From Larix kaempferi (taxonomy: Eukaryota; Streptophyta; Pinopsida; Pinales; Pinaceae), in assembly GCA_027924585.1 (NCBI GenBank), contig BSBM01001936.1, positions 206,001 through 270,000 of the forward strand: a stretch of 64,000 nt of DNA, given 5' to 3'. Made by a program: the position numbers and the translations under genes. The notes below the pieces were generated by a model, which made no database searches, was not told the origin of the DNA, and saw only the letters and a list, made by a program, of their open reading frames with translations. Shown in pieces: positions 11,326 through 23,689 of this stretch. Each line of letters opens with the position of its first letter. The stretch's first letter is position 1.

Positions 11326-12738
11326 CTAATTAACAACTGGAATAACATTAGGGAAACCCAAATCTCTCCAAGCATAAGCAGATAAGATACTAACAAAATC
11401 TCCTTCATCTACAATGCATCGATCAACCATATGGTTCCCGATATCAACCTTTATCTGGAAAGTTGTCGAAGAAGGAAGACGAGGTTCAGCTAGACTATTC
11501 CAATCAAAGGAAATGATCCTAGGGATTGGTAGGGGTTCACATCGCGCAGATGAAGTGTCCCCTTTTTCAGAAACTTCCAAACTGGTAATGCAGAACACTT
11601 CCGCAGTAAGTGCATCAATCTTTGTAGGACTGATGGGATCGGTCGAAGATTGCATCGATTCAATCACTTCACTCCCCAAAGGAAGAGTAGGGTTGAACAA
11701 GAACTCTTTTGGTTCAACCACTTTATCAACAAAAATTTGATCTGAATGTAGGGAATCTATAGACAACTTAGGAACAAAGATTCCTTTAGACATGGACCAC
11801 ACTCTTCGTGCCTCTGGAATGGCAGGGCATCGGTGAGTAAGGTGATCTCCCTTACAAAGTTTACAAGGGAACTTTGGTTTCCGTCCTATAGGTTTAGACT
11901 CTTTTACAACGTCAGCACTCTCAGCATGACTAGCATTGGCTGATAGCTTTCCCCTAGCATGACTTGCAGTGGCTGGTTGCTCAGAAGTAGAAGAATTTTG
12001 AGCTAATGACCAAAATTTTTGCACTTCTGGAAGTACAAGGCACAAGTAAGTAAGGTGGTCTCCCTCACAAAACTTGCAAGAGAACTTATACTTCTGTTTA
12101 TTGGGTTTGTCGACAATGTCAACTCCCTCAACATGACTTGCAGTGGCTGATTTGGTGTCTCCAGTATGACTCACAGGAACTGGTGACTTGTCATTAATAT
12201 GACTAGCAGTGATCAATGACGTGTCCTCAACATGACTGACAGTGGTTGAAGACAAACTTTCAGTGTGATTTTCAGTGACCAAAAGTTTTCTCCTAGCATG
12301 ACCTCCAGAGGCTGGGTAGGTGCCCCCTGCATGATTTGTAGAGGCAGGGTGCTTTCCCCCAGCATGACTTACAGAGGCTGGTTTGCTGCCCCCTAGTTTT
12401 GACATATTCTTCCTATTCTTCCTCCATCTATTCCTTTTAGATTGTTGGTTACTAGTATTGCTACTTTCGCCACATGAGGTAGAAGGAGGAGGAGAAGATG
12501 TTACTGGCAAAGAAGGCACAACGTTCTGATGCTCTTGATTTGAGGTGCTTACAAAAGAAGTGTCAGGAGCATGCAAGGCATTCAGAGTGGAGAACAACCA
12601 AACCGACAGCCCTATAGTGAATCCAGAAAGATTCAGAGTAGCCATTAAGGGAGTACTAATGTTTCCAATGAATGGAACAACACAAGGATCCCCTGGAACA
12701 GTGGTACCTTGATAGGTGCTCGCTGAAACTCTAGACAT
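11326..12738 (-). CDS. gag: E2 Gag with His-phased repeat, two zinc knuckles and protease start
   Basis: 470 codons. Residues 100-111 are strongly basic. Residues about 121-208 form eight 11-residue units with a fixed His at position 5 (e.g. ASVSHAGGKHP), and two more units lie at about 256-277. Two knuckles at 221-233 and 292-304 have the spacing CX2CX3HX4C, one residue short of the retroviral CX2CX4HX4C. The retropepsin starts near 410 with the active-site block VDEGDFVSIL at 443-452 (DEG instead of DTG/DSG). A TAG then separates it from the rest of the protease. No typical capsid domain is visible upstream. The role would be RNA binding, packaging and polyprotein processing, if translated. 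Family: Tat-like Ty3. Confidence 0.75.
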   Translation of the reverse strand: MSRVSASTYQGTTVPGDPCVVPFIGNISTPLMATLNLSGFTIGLSVWLFSTLNALHAPDTSFVSTSNQEHQNVVPSLPVTSSPPPSTSCGESSNTSNQQSKRNRWRKNRKNMSKLGGSKPASVSHAGGKHPASTNHAGGTYPASGGHARRKLLVTENHTESLSSTTVSHVEDTSLITASHINDKSPVPVSHTGDTKSATASHVEGVDIVDKPNKQKYKFSCKFCEGDHLTYLCLVLPEVQKFWSLAQNSSTSEQPATASHARGKLSANASHAESADVVKESKPIGRKPKFPCKLCKGDHLTHRCPAIPEARRVWSMSKGIFVPKLSIDSLHSDQIFVDKVVEPKEFLFNPTLPLGSEVIESMQSSTDPISPTKIDALTAEVFCITSLEVSEKGDTSSARCEPLPIPRIISFDWNSLAEPRLPSSTTFQIKVDIGNHMVDRCIVDEGDFVSILSAYAWRDLGFPNVIPVVN

Positions 12739-14728
12739 AGTTTCCTGCTCAAATGAGCAAGAAATTCTCTAAGGCAAACTAAGACAAGTAGCACAAAGAG
12801 CACACCACTAAAAAAGGTCCTAAGTAAATAAAACCAGGAAAACAGATGCCTTCCGGAGAAGAGTCTGGGATGATGAGGGCCCAAAATAGATCAACAAAGG
12901 AAGAAGGACAGTTACCTGGGGTCCACAATAAAATGACTAAGGGTGCAAGCACTGGAATCACCCAATCACCCTCCCAAAGAGCTACAAGGGATTTCCTCCC
13001 ACGTCTGTCCTAGGTACAACAGATATAACCCTCTTCCCTCACCTTTGTATGATGCTATGGTCAGATACTAAGGATACCACCACACCAAAAACTCCTGGGG
13101 GAACAGTCTTTGGTCGAACCAGAAGACGTGGGCAGGGTAACTGAGCCCAAAACTCAAAAGAGTCCCCAAACGTGATCCAATCCTGGTTTATGCTCAAAAC
13201 AGAAAGTAGGAGGTTTATTCCCAACAATCTGATCTCACAAGACCTACTGCATAGATCCCAGGCATGTTTTGAATGAGGTGGGTTTACCTGTGATAGTCGA
13301 ACTACGATTTTTGCGTAATGTGTGATCTCGGGTGGTTTAAGGTGTTTTAAACCCAAGATCCTAACCAAAACTAGTTGGAGAATAGTGTAACCTAGAAATG
13401 AAATGTTACTAGTACATTTTATTAGGGTTCATTTTAAAGGTTACTTGCTTACTCAAAAAGGTAGTGGGTGTGTGAGAGTGGTTATAACAGAGATAGAATA
13501 CTGAAATGGAATGTTTACCACTAAAAAAAATATTTCCTTTTCAGTTCAAGTCCTAAAGATACGATCTAGAATGCATATGCAAATGCAATTTTTAGTCTTT
13601 TCGAATGCAAAAAGGTAAAAATAAAGTCTAAATGTACAAAATTAAACTCAAAACCTAAGAATGCAGCTACTCAAACAAATAAGTATGCAAAAGAAAACTT
13701 CTTATTTTTTATGCAAAGCACTCTTAAATCCTTTAAGCCACTTGCAAGGTACTCTACTCAAAAAATAAATCAAATTTTTTTCATGCTTTTCAAAGGTGAG
13801 AAACAAAAATTGAAATTGAAGGTAACCTACTATCGAAGCAAAAGCAAAGAACTTTCAGGTTTCCTTATTGAAATAGTAAAATCTACCAATACAACTTTCA
13901 GATTCGTATTGATGTAAGCATGCCAACCATTGGGAAAAGTGTATGAAACCTACTTTTAGACCCAAACAAAGAAAATTAACTACAAAAAAGTATGGTTTGG
14001 TAAATTCAGGTCTGCACATAAACAGTGCAGTCATGGTCCTGAACAACAGCAAAGACACTTGAGCTTTCACTCCAAAAAGAAAACTAAAAGCATAAGGGAG
14101 GATAAGAAACCAATCTAAAGAGAAATTTCACTCAAATAGATACAAACAGGGTCAAGTAGACTCAATAGGTTTCAAATCCAGTGGAAATGGAGCAAGTAGA
14201 ATCAGTCGGACTCAAATCAGGGTACAAAACACCAAACTGGTCCACAACCCCCCAACTTGGGTCAACAAGCCCCAAAACTTTCCAAACAAGTCCAAATTAA
14301 TCAAAGAAGGTCCAAATCATGAACATAGGATTAGTACAAGGATAGGATACCACTTACAGTGGTTTAACTCAGACCTAGGGTCATCAGGGACCCCAACAAA
14401 TGCATCCACAACCCCCCTAAACAGATCAAAACTCAAAAAACTCAGTTCCAGAATGTGTATGCTACTGTCTATGAGGAAAAATAGCATCCAAATAGGGGAA
14501 ACCACTACTATGCTTCACAACAGTAGCGTCCATGTGGGAAAAGTTAAAAAAATAAGGCCAAAACCCCCCACACCAGAGCCAGTAAGGGTCTGTAAGGGCT
14601 GGGAAGGGTCTGTAAGAGCCAAAGAGGGTCAAACGAAGCTTAATAACTGATTCTAATCAAGAAATTGAACAAATACCTTCAAAAAAAATTGAATAAATTA
14701 CCTTGGATACCCCTAAGCAGATAGGCTT
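12739..14728 (-). other. E2 leader between primer site and gag
   Basis: About 2 kb of non-coding sense-strand leader with no convincing frame. A long leader is usual for Tat/Ogre-type elements. The capsid-coding region may have been lost here. Confidence 0.5.
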
Positions 14729-14746
14729 TCCCCATCGGAGTCGCCA
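14729..14746 (-). other. E2 primer binding site
   Basis: Minus strand TGGCGACTCCGATGGGGA, 6 bp from the end of the right (true 5') LTR. This resembles the tRNA-Arg-type sites reported for Tat/Ogre elements (from memory). The tRNA assignment needs a tRNA database match. Confidence 0.75.
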
Positions 14747-14752
14747 TTCTGT

Positions 14753-15817
14753 TGTGAGGAAAATACACGTATAGTTTAGGGGAGAAAATACCAACTTACA
14801 GTGATGAAAGATAGACCTGCAAATGTTCTACAAGTACAATAAGTAAGTGAAGAGATTAAGGTTAGAGATATGTGCACCTTATTCATAAGGTTTATCCAAG
14901 CCTTCTCTTCCTTGCTCTTCAATGCTATTCAGTGTTGCAATGCCCACACCTACAAAACAACTTCATACCTTTCTCAAATACATTTGACTACATATATAAG
15001 ACTGATATTCATGATAGAAAAAGACATCAAACTATAAGCAAACTGTAATCAAACCTGAGACACACATAAATAGGTCATATTTGGAAAGGGAAGAACGTCT
15101 TATATTTATTAATGAATGAAGAAAGTACATAAAATTATACCTTCCTTCAAGCTTGGCACTTCATTAAACCTAGATTCAAGGTCTCCTGCTTCTGTTCTCC
15201 AAGGATCCCAGCCTCTAATCAGTTGTGCTAGGGTTTATCAGAACCTGAGGCATAAGAGAGGGGGATGAGGGTCTCCATTCCTCTAGCATAACATTGTTAT
15301 GGGCTTGGTCCCTCCTCATGGCCCTTCTACCTTCCTTATATAGTCAATGAAGGAGAGAAAAAACAGTTATAACCGATCAGGAGGTTCCCAAACCAACCCA
15401 ATTTGACCAAAATTCAAGATTTTGACTTATTCAGGAAAGTGCTCTGCTCTTCCTACTGCCAACCAATGTACTTTTCAAGGTGGACGCTACTCTAGTGAAG
15501 CAGAGTTGCATATTTCTGAGGGAAAATGCTACTTTTATGAAGCAGAGCTGCATATTTTTGAAAGCAAACGCTACTATCATGCATGTAGGGTAGATTTTTT
15601 CCCTAAAAGTAGGTTAAAAGAGGGCTTTCAGGAGGTGGTTTTGTCTGGAGATGTGTTCCTAATGGTTATGACCATCAAATGGACTAGGAGTGAGGTAATT
15701 TCAACCATGTTAAGTGTCCCATATGACCCTTCCATCCACAAGTGTCCCGTTTTGTGACTAAACTCGATATCAAGAAGTGTCGTCACAGACGGAGAAGTGT
15801 CATTTTAAGCTATAACA
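14753..15817 (-). repeat. E2 5' LTR (right)
   Basis: Starts TGTGAGGAAAATACACG and ends CTATAACA on the plus strand. Collinear with 6663-7751 apart from small substitutions and a 24-bp indel. TATA box on the minus strand at about 15334-15342. Confidence 0.9.
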
Positions 15818-16363
15818 GAAGTGGTTATGAAACTTCTTCATTTTGTAATTATAAAAGAGTGAAATATATACACTATAGAGGTTGGTTTTTTGTTCGGAAG
15901 AAAGGCATTAGAGCTATTGATGCTATGTTATACTCAGACTTATGATATACACTCTCATGTAAGTTCTTTTTGAAGACACGATATTGATCTAATACACTAT
16001 ATAAACCACTTATTGACTCTTTATTGTTGGTTATGTTTATGGCTTGTTTGACCACCTAATTTGTAATTTCATTTCTTGATTAAGGTTTTATTCATGCGAA
16101 TGCTTATGAATTTGTGGATAGAACTAGTTTCCTGTTTAATGAATGCTTATGGTTTATTTATGTGTTTTATATCTTTATATCTCAGTTCTTTAGGATTTTC
16201 TTTATGATTTAGTGTTGAATATGTTTGGTTATCAATTACCCCTTTCTTGTGAATGAGACCTCCAAAACAAAACTATAAAAACAAATTCATTTTCTTTTAA
16301 GTTTTCTTGAGATTGTTCTAGCTTGTACCATTTGTAGTCTAGGGACAATTTCTAGCACAAACA
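15818..16363 (+). repeat. E1 3' LTR, second part
   Basis: Resumes at GAAGTGGTTATGAAACTTC, exactly where the first part stopped, and ends …AAACA before the CCAGC duplication. It contains the LTR TATA box at 15850-15856. E2 therefore sits about 30 bp upstream of that TATA box. Confidence 0.9.
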
Positions 16364-16368
16364 CCAGC
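16364..16368. repeat. E1 target site duplication CCAGC (right)
   Basis: Identical to 1848-1852. It confirms that 15818-16363 is the end of the same element that starts at 1853. Confidence 0.9.
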
Positions 16369-18004
16369 CATAGGCACTCTATCCAGAATATATTTTTTAT
16401 GCTAAGAGGCCACCCCCAAGTTGGGATATGAGGCCACCAGGGTGAAGGAAACACCTACAGGATTCTATCTCTCATCCCACAACCCACTCTGATATCTATG
16501 CTTGGACAAAATCTCAACCAAAGCTCTACAAGGGTCTCACTAAGCCATCACATCCATGGCACTCCTTCCCAACTTCCCCACACAACACAAGGAAGGCCTT
16601 TCCCTTTACTGTTCCATAGTTCCCTCAGGAAATCCAATCCTTACAGTGCTTACCAGTGTGTGCAGTAAGAGTCAAACTTGTTGTATGCTAATAGAGAACC
16701 TCCTGCAACATTAATCAATGGCTTCTCAAGCATCCAAAAGTAGCAAAAATCAATGGGTAAAGGTTCCTAGCTTGCCCAACCTTCATGCTCACCTACAAAC
16801 GTCTATTGTCCCTTCCAAAACTGTAGCTCTGTCTCCAAATTCGAATTTTATGGATTAAACACAGTCTCGTAATGGACATGAAAAACAATGGAAAACTCAA
16901 CTTAGTGTAGCAGCATGAATGAGAGAATGATCCAAAGAGTTTTGACTCCAAGGGATATGAGGTAAGGTGAAAAGAAAACTGACATAGCTTCTGACCATAG
17001 AAGAAAAGGATTGCTGAGAGATGACATAACTGTCACAACCCCCATGCTTTAATAACTACATGAAGTGACTTTTCCCACCAACCTCACATGTGCAATCAAT
17101 GATTGGATTTAATAGTCAAGGGAAGGTAATTGGCCCCATTAAAGAACATGGTATAATTTTGTATGAGTTATAAGGTTGACACATGGAAACATAGGATTTG
17201 TATTTTCCATAGGCCCCCTTCCTCTTCCCCTCTGGTGGAATCATAGCCCATGCAGTGCTCTCTACACAACCATTTTATTAATTTCCAACATAATATTTAC
17301 ATACATTTCGAATTGGTATGATAAGCCAATCATATGGTCCAAATAAAAATATATACATCATACATACCTATCCATTCACTAGTTGGGCCTTGGCCTTCAG
17401 CTCCACACTAGGAATCCATACTAGCATATTTACATCATTTACATACTTTTTATTAAATACATTCCAAGTCAAAACTGGGCATATTACATAAGAGTACATA
17501 TTTTTCCCCTACTGAATTATCCTCACTAGTTCCAATAGATTTATATTTTAATTTTTACTTTAACATCCAGTTGGGATCCTTCATTTCTGAAGGGTCTATC
17601 ATGTCCCTAGCTGGTTGATCCTCCTCTAAAATTTGGGTTCCCTCCAAAGGGGAAGGGAAAAAATTTTCAATGTATAGTGATACATTTTTGGTTTACATTG
17701 AGGCATCTTATTTAAAATCTAGGTGAACAATCTCCACTACAACCTCAAATTCCACCAAGTATGCTAATGGATGTTCCACCTTCTAGTGAGTGACCTAACA
17801 AAATTTTGGTGTTCCTTCTTAATTTCATATTTTCATTTAGGGAAAATCACTATTATGTCTTCAAAGCAAGATGTGCACTAGAAATAAATTTTCTCATAAC
17901 CTAGGTTTTTACTAATAGTCATTGGTTTCTAACATGTCCTATGGTAGTCCTCCAAAAGGTTGATTTCTACACATATCCTCATATAGGTAGTAATATGAAT
18001 TTTT

Positions 18005-18115
18005 CACCAACATTAAGATTAAGTAAATATTAGTGTATTTCAAATATACTCGCTTTTGTAATCCACCAACATTAAGAATACGTAAAACTTAGTGTACTTC
18101 AAAGATTCTTTTCTA
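18005..18115 (+). repeat. 59-bp direct repeat, two copies
   Basis: CACCAACATTAAGA starts at 18005 and 18064. The following about 45 bp (AGTGTA…TTCAAA) are similar in both. Confidence 0.7.
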
Positions 18116-18743
18116 AAGAAATTACATAATACTGAAAAAAATTTCAATAAAAAAGTGGCAGAAACGAAATTATTGAACATGGCCAATACAATGGAAGGAA
18201 TTTTTTGTATCCCTGAAATATTTCTTATATCTAATAGCTTCCTCCACTTCTAGAACTATGGGGCCCAATATGTTCAATAAAGAGATGCAAACCTATGAGG
18301 AAGAAAAGCATCCTAACTTGAAGAAGGAACCTTCACACTAATGGGGGAAGAACCATCTACATAGAGACACAACCCTATCTTGGATAAATTAAAATATATC
18401 TTTGAAGTATGATTGAAATGTTGATTAGGAGAGTTGATCTAGTGACAACTAGGGTAGAACCTAGCTACAAAAAAGGTTCGAGTTCAAGATTTCCATTATC
18501 ATATTATAAAATTATAGCTATCAAAACTATTATAATTATTATAAGTTTCAACTATCATTATTTCTAATGGTCAACATAGGTGGTTGAGTTAAATATGTGA
18601 TTAAGGGCCACTAGGGATGCAAAACATTATTAAATAATATCACTAGCAAAAAGCGAGTATGAAGTATTGTTCAACATTAACTTAATCTTGTAAGTTTATA
18701 TCGATGTGATGGTTCTTTGTTTTGCGCAAACTTTCATTTGCAT

Positions 18744-18831
18744 ATTATTGTTCATGTCCAAAATGTTGATATGGGGATAGTGAATTTTAATATTATGATT
18801 CATGTCCAAACTGTTAATATGGAAGTGGATC
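18744..18831 (+). repeat. about 55-bp direct repeat, two copies
   Basis: TTCATGTCCAAAATGTTGAT and TTCATGTCCAAACTGTTAAT occur about 55 bp apart in a matching AT-rich context. Confidence 0.6.
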
Positions 18832-19342
18832 ATTTGTATTAGTTGATGGAATTCTAGGGTGGGTGCCATGCACCATGAGTAGGGAGCCTCCTACTATCTT
18901 CTCGACCCACTCTCTCTACCTCTATAGCTTTGAAGGTAGGACCCAACATTGTGTTTGTTTAGTGATAAGAACAAAGTTGAGAGTCACCCATAGTGTCAAT
19001 AAAAAAATTACAAATCCCCTCAACAACCTTCAATATCTCTAAGGAAGAGAAGGTTCCAAGCCATAGAAAGGAAATGATGGGTGGAACTATGTGGCATATC
19101 CCCTATTTGGATTCTGTTTTGAGAATCATGATACCATGCCTAAATATTGTTTGACATGAAGAATTGATTTACAATACTTTTTTCTATTTTTTAGACTTTA
19201 TTATTGTTAATATTTTGTTTCACCTAGAGACACTAGCACAAATTTAATTTCAGCAATAAATGTGTTTAGGTTTATGTTGAAATATCGCAGTTTAACTCAA
19301 AGTATTTCATCATAGCTGCTAAAGTATATTTATGGAACAACA

Positions 19343-19400
<58 letters not shown>
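19343..19400 (+). repeat. (TC)n(TA)n microsatellite
   Basis: A TC run passes into a TA run, about 57 bp. Confidence 0.95.
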
Positions 19401-19401
<1 letters not shown>

Positions 19402-19894
19402 TATGATGAAATATAAAATTACCACAAAATCCATTCAACTGGAAAGGAGTATGAATCAAAAGAACTTCCATATCCTAGAAATGGTAGCTGTCATTAAATA
19501 ATATGGATTTTATGAAAGATTTTCTTAGCGTTGTGAGTCAAAATAATGTTGCATTTATTTTAAACAAAATAACACCCACGACCGACAGTTCCTCCCACTC
19601 CTCATTATCTTTCATGTTTCTGTTGAGAGTGAATCATGATCTCAAAGTTTGAGCTTTCTAAATATGGAATAATATCTACTTTGATATTCCTAAATAAGGA
19701 GTAAAATATTACAATAGCGCTTTTTAATTAAACCAGTGTGGCATAATAAAGAAAATCGCACCAATGTTGTTAAACTACATATGCAAAATTCTAGAACATC
19801 TGCCAAAAAACGCAGAAATGAAATTTTCCGCTATATTTGATAGACGATAGTTATCTATGTAGTTTTCAATATTGTCTACACCAGTGAGCTCAGT

Positions 19895-19902
19895 ATATAA
19901 AG
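19895..19902 (+). promoter_or_regulatory. isolated TATA-like box
   Basis: TATAAAGG preceded by GC-containing flanks and followed by GCGCAC. No coding frame follows that I can support, so this is only a candidate. Confidence 0.2.
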
Positions 19903-20039
19903 GCGCACAGGTGCAGCCATAATTTTTTTACGCACTACAGTATGATGTTTTCAATTTTTTATTATATTCCAATACAGAGCTTTGTGGAAAACATAGTGTT
20001 ACAGGGCGTTCATATCTTTATGGCGCACTATTATTCCAA

Positions 20040-20042
<3 letters not shown>

Positions 20043-20112
<70 letters not shown>
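20043..20112 (+). repeat. (TA)35 microsatellite
   Basis: A perfect 70-bp TA run. It translates to an artefactual Tyr-Ile repeat. Confidence 0.98.
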
Positions 20113-20113
<1 letters not shown>

Positions 20114-20590
20114 TCACGGTGTGTTTCATGTTATGAGGCGTTGGAAGAGATAGTTATTTGGGAAGAGTTGAATTTATGTAAATTATTACTATTGATCACA
20201 ATGCATGGTTTATTTATTTTCCTATTTACATTTTCTTGTTGCTTCCTTTAGTTTTATGTGGCCACAAAATTTTACATTATGGGTTAAATCCCTTTATTGT
20301 TTCACAATTAGGATTTTATTTTTAGGAATTTTGGATTTAATGGGTTTGTAGTTTTATATATAAGTTGTTGGATGCGACGGGACCACTTCTTGGGTCAAAT
20401 CCAAAACACAGTCGACCCTGTCAGTTTTTTTTAATTTACAAAAAAAATGCTTATGCATTTTTTAGTGCATTCGATTTGTTTAAACTCACTGATATGTTTA
20501 TAGTAATAACACATCGGTAATGTCGAGCTTGTTATTTTTTAAAAAATTAAAAAAAATGCTTGCGTATTTGTTAATGCGTTATACATGTGC

Positions 20591-20608
20591 TAATGCACCG
20601 GTGCATTA
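20591..20608. repeat. 18-bp perfect palindrome
   Basis: TAATGCACCGGTGCATTA is its own reverse complement. GTGCA-type half-sites recur nearby. No function is inferred. Confidence 0.9.
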
Positions 20609-21614
20609 ATTGTGACAGTGCACCGTTTTGATTCCCGCTTCTTTATAATGTAAATAAATCACATTGATAAATGTGTATATGGCTATTTTATTTTATTTTT
20701 TATTTAATGGTGGTCTCAAGTATGGCGCACCTGTGTAGTCTTGTATGAGAAGCATCAATGTATTTCGTATACTGAAATGAACCAAAATGGCATACTTTTT
20801 TTATTTTATTTGAAGATATGTAATTTTTTTGTATAATATACTTAATAGTTTCTCTATTTAATGGTACATGTTGTTTATAGATAGAAAATGCATGATAAAT
20901 GTTCAATGAACAAAAATTCTAGTTGACACGATGGGAACCCATCTAAAGTTGCGAAGAAGGCAACTACTTTGTAATTTCTGTAACAAATTAATTTGCTTGA
21001 ATTATTTATAAATTTAACTAATATGTACTATTTAATGTGTGACATGAAGAGACAAAAAATGAAGAAGTTGAATCAGATTCTTTGCAATCTAAGTGAGAAG
21101 AGTGTAAAACCTTGATGGACAAGTTGTAGAGGGATGAATCGGGTGAATTAAAAAAAAATCAATATAATTTTTTTCTGGAGTGGTGTTGGAAGTTAATGAA
21201 TGGGGGAGATTTTTTTCTAAAACTATGAGGGGTATAGTGGAAATAACATATAGATGTAATTTCCGCTTACAATACATAAATCAATCCAATGGGTCCAAGA
21301 ATCAGGTTATATCTAAAATATAGGAGGCATTTCCATAGCAATGGTGAATGAGACCTATTAGAACTGCAATAGAAAAACCATATAACAACGAAAAAGAATC
21401 ATTCAAAAAGTAATATTCCTAAACATGTTTTAATAGAATATGTATTTACCACTACATAGCATTCCTTTATTAATATTAATTCTACTATATTTATTTTTCA
21501 TATCAACATAAAAATAGTTTAATGTCATTTTACATTTTCAGGAAGATTATGAAAATCCCAAAGGAGGAATGAGGTGATATCCAAAATATGTCAGTAGGGA
21601 TGTAAAATAAAAAA

Positions 21615-22573
21615 TGTTTGAAGACACTTCGTATATGTGGACAAGGACAAAGATCTCTAGTCTAAATGATGTAGATCTAGAACAAAACACAACATAACTT
21701 ATAAACTTTCCTAGATTAATCAAATTGCAAAGAGTGTGGAGGAATTACTTACCTCACTATTAGGGTGATGTCTCCTTGTTGGATGTAGTCCTCGATCTTC
21801 AAATACAAAAAAACATACAACAAAAAAGTATGAACATGATAATAATAATGAGCAATATTGATTAATCTAAACATGTGGTCAAGGAAGCAAATTCTAAATA
21901 TTCAACACAAATAATCTTTATGGAAAGACTATTTATTATTGTATCAAGGCAAGTACAAAGGGAGAGATTACAACCGTGCCTTGACGTTGTAACTTCTTCC
22001 AACAAGCCTTTTGCATCAAAGATCCAACCTTGTTCCTAATAGAGAAGGGACACTTAGTTCTAAGATGATTTCAATAGAATTTGGATGATCTCACTTCTCG
22101 CCCCCATTCCATGAAGGTTAGATTGCATTTATAGGAAAAAGAGGATAGGAGGAGTTGAGGATTCTATGGATAAGGTTAGGGGATCATCCCAAAGGGATAG
22201 GGGTTCACTCCCACCTATGCATATTTGTAGAGATAAGCCTCCACGAAAGATTTGTTCTAGAAGACTCTCGAAAATTATCTTTTTTTCCTTTTAACCAACA
22301 ATGATGCACCCTGTCAACTAGCAACATGCGCCACTGAGGGGTCACTCATGCTGCATGAAGGAAACAAGAGTTAGTGACGCACTTTGTCAATGTGTAGAGT
22401 GCATCATCATGATTTTGATGCATGTTGTAAACATGCAAGGTGCGTCAGTGCTCCAAGATTGGGAAAAGGAAAAACCTCTTCTCAAGTAATTTGGCACTCA
22501 CACTTCAAGGATTAGGGAAAATCCAAGGGTAGACACCTCATTTCCAGGATGATGACAAGATTTTGGTGTAACA
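21615..22573 (-). repeat. E5 3' LTR (tentative left edge)
   Basis: The right edge …TTGGTGTAACA next to a PPT is clear and identical in type to the E3 LTR edge at 28336. The left edge is placed at TGTTTGAAG because it gives 959 bp, close to the 962 bp of the E3 LTR. The order of internal blocks is similar. The partner LTR is missing, so no duplication can be checked. Confidence 0.55.
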
Positions 22574-22588
22574 AATTCCCCCCCAAAG
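22574..22588 (-). other. E5 polypurine tract
   Basis: Minus strand CTTTGGGGGGGAATT directly before the LTR start TGTTACACC. Confidence 0.75.
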
Positions 22589-23689
22589 TATGCAGCTAAA
22601 GGAATAGGATAGGTGAGATACTTTGATGGATGGAAATTGAGGCAAAAAACCATCAGTTTAAATGCTGAATAAGGACTATACAATACAATAGATTCTGATA
22701 CATGTCCCAAATCATCACATGGTTGGATACAAATACATTGCAGATCCATGTTAGTACTTACTGACTAAACATAATCATGGCTACTGAGATACAAGTGTAG
22801 ATCCATGATGAGATAATTATACATCCATGACCAATACAAGAGCGGATTCATGTGATATGACTAAAACAATCTCCATCGCAACCTACGTAAGATACATAAC
22901 AAAAGTATCACATAGTCTTCATCACAAATTCAAAATGATACGAATCTAACCATGTGATTACAATGTGTTGAATTCGAACATGGTAGAAACCACTTGATTA
23001 CCAATTAGTGATGTAAACCATTAACAAGTGTGAGGGAGATAACCATTGGTATCAATGATTCCCAAGGTATCATAGTACATCCTGACAAATGTGAACCAAT
23101 GAATTGAGGTCAAACATTCGGTGGAATCCTTCAATCACAGGCCAATAATGTAAGCCTATTCTTGGAAGCAAGGTAACCTTCCATTGAGGCATGCAGGCCC
23201 AAGGTACTTTACTAGTTCCTAGGTATAATCCTTGGATGATGTGTTGGATTCTGCAATGATAGACCCACTGAAGGAGGGCCATGTTGTTTCCCTCATCATC
23301 GACATGAAACAAAATCAAAGATTTTTTGGAGTAGATCGGACTAAGAGGTGACTTCGAGAGTGACTCAGAAGCAATAGATCCAAAGGAGGATGAGATGAGT
23401 TTGAAAGGTTGAATCAATAGGATAGACCTCCCTTGAACACTTAACGACACGACGAATGACTTGGCAGCATTGATTCAATGAGAGAGAAACCAAGATAGCA
23501 GTATTCTTTGGATGGCTCGAAGGAGTAACACAATGAAAGGAATTAAATTGACTCGAAGACAAGATGATTACCCAAATATTTTAATAAGATGTGGATAGGT
23601 GTCATGCTCAAAGGTGACTATAAGATGCCATTAATATGGGTGTAAACGCATACCCATTCCTTAAATTTCCCCACCATGATTGATGAGTA
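22589..23689 (-). other. E5 3' non-coding region
   Basis: Family-specific non-coding DNA with blocks shared with E3 28351-29429 and E2 7764-9019. No coding frame is supported. Confidence 0.55.

Larger units (their letters stand above)
6663..15817 (-). mobile_element. E2: Tat-like Ty3 element with gag and protease only
   Basis: Bounded by LTRs of 1089 and 1065 bp starting TGTGAGGAAAATAC and ending CTATAACA on the plus strand. A minus-strand primer binding site at 14729-14746 and a minus-strand PPT at 7752-7763 fix the orientation. Gag and protease lie at 12.7-10.8 kb. No reverse transcriptase, RNase H or integrase is found. That space holds an array of stem-loop units. At the junctions, AGAA of the host LTR is present on both sides, but a clean 5-bp duplication is not visible because extra T residues precede the left end. 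It is a non-autonomous relative of E3 and of the fuller E5. Confidence 0.88.
1853..16363 (+). mobile_element. E1: Athila-like non-autonomous gag-only Ty3/gypsy element, split by E2
   Basis: The two LTRs (1853-3555 and 5499-6662 + 15818-16363) are collinear and similar. The outer flanks carry the same 5 bp, CCAGC, at 1848-1852 and 16364-16368, so both ends are original. A primer binding site follows the 5' LTR. The interior is only 1.94 kb and encodes a decayed gag but no protease, reverse transcriptase or integrase. This matches the TR-GAG type of non-autonomous plant LTR element. The asp-type primer site is the one typical of Athila. A second element, E2, later inserted into the 3' LTR. Without E2 the element is about 5.35 kb, of which about 3.4 kb is LTR. 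Confidence 0.9.
16369..21614. other. intergenic DNA between E1 and E5, no gene seen
   Basis: About 5.2 kb without a convincing coding frame or LTR pair. It holds two short tandem duplications, two microsatellites, an isolated TATA-like box and a palindrome, listed separately. It may be old, unrecognisable repeat or host spacer. Confidence 0.6.

Noticed and set aside
16369-17300. Possible host gene next to E1
   Set aside because: No open frame of useful length and no recognisable motif on either strand.
18420-18500. tRNA-like B box (GGTTCGAGTTC) suggesting a tRNA or SINE
   Set aside because: No convincing A box at the right distance, no cloverleaf and no A- or T-tail or flanking duplication.
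19942-20136. Open frame with a Tyr-Ile repeat
   Set aside because: Translation of the (TA)35 microsatellite.
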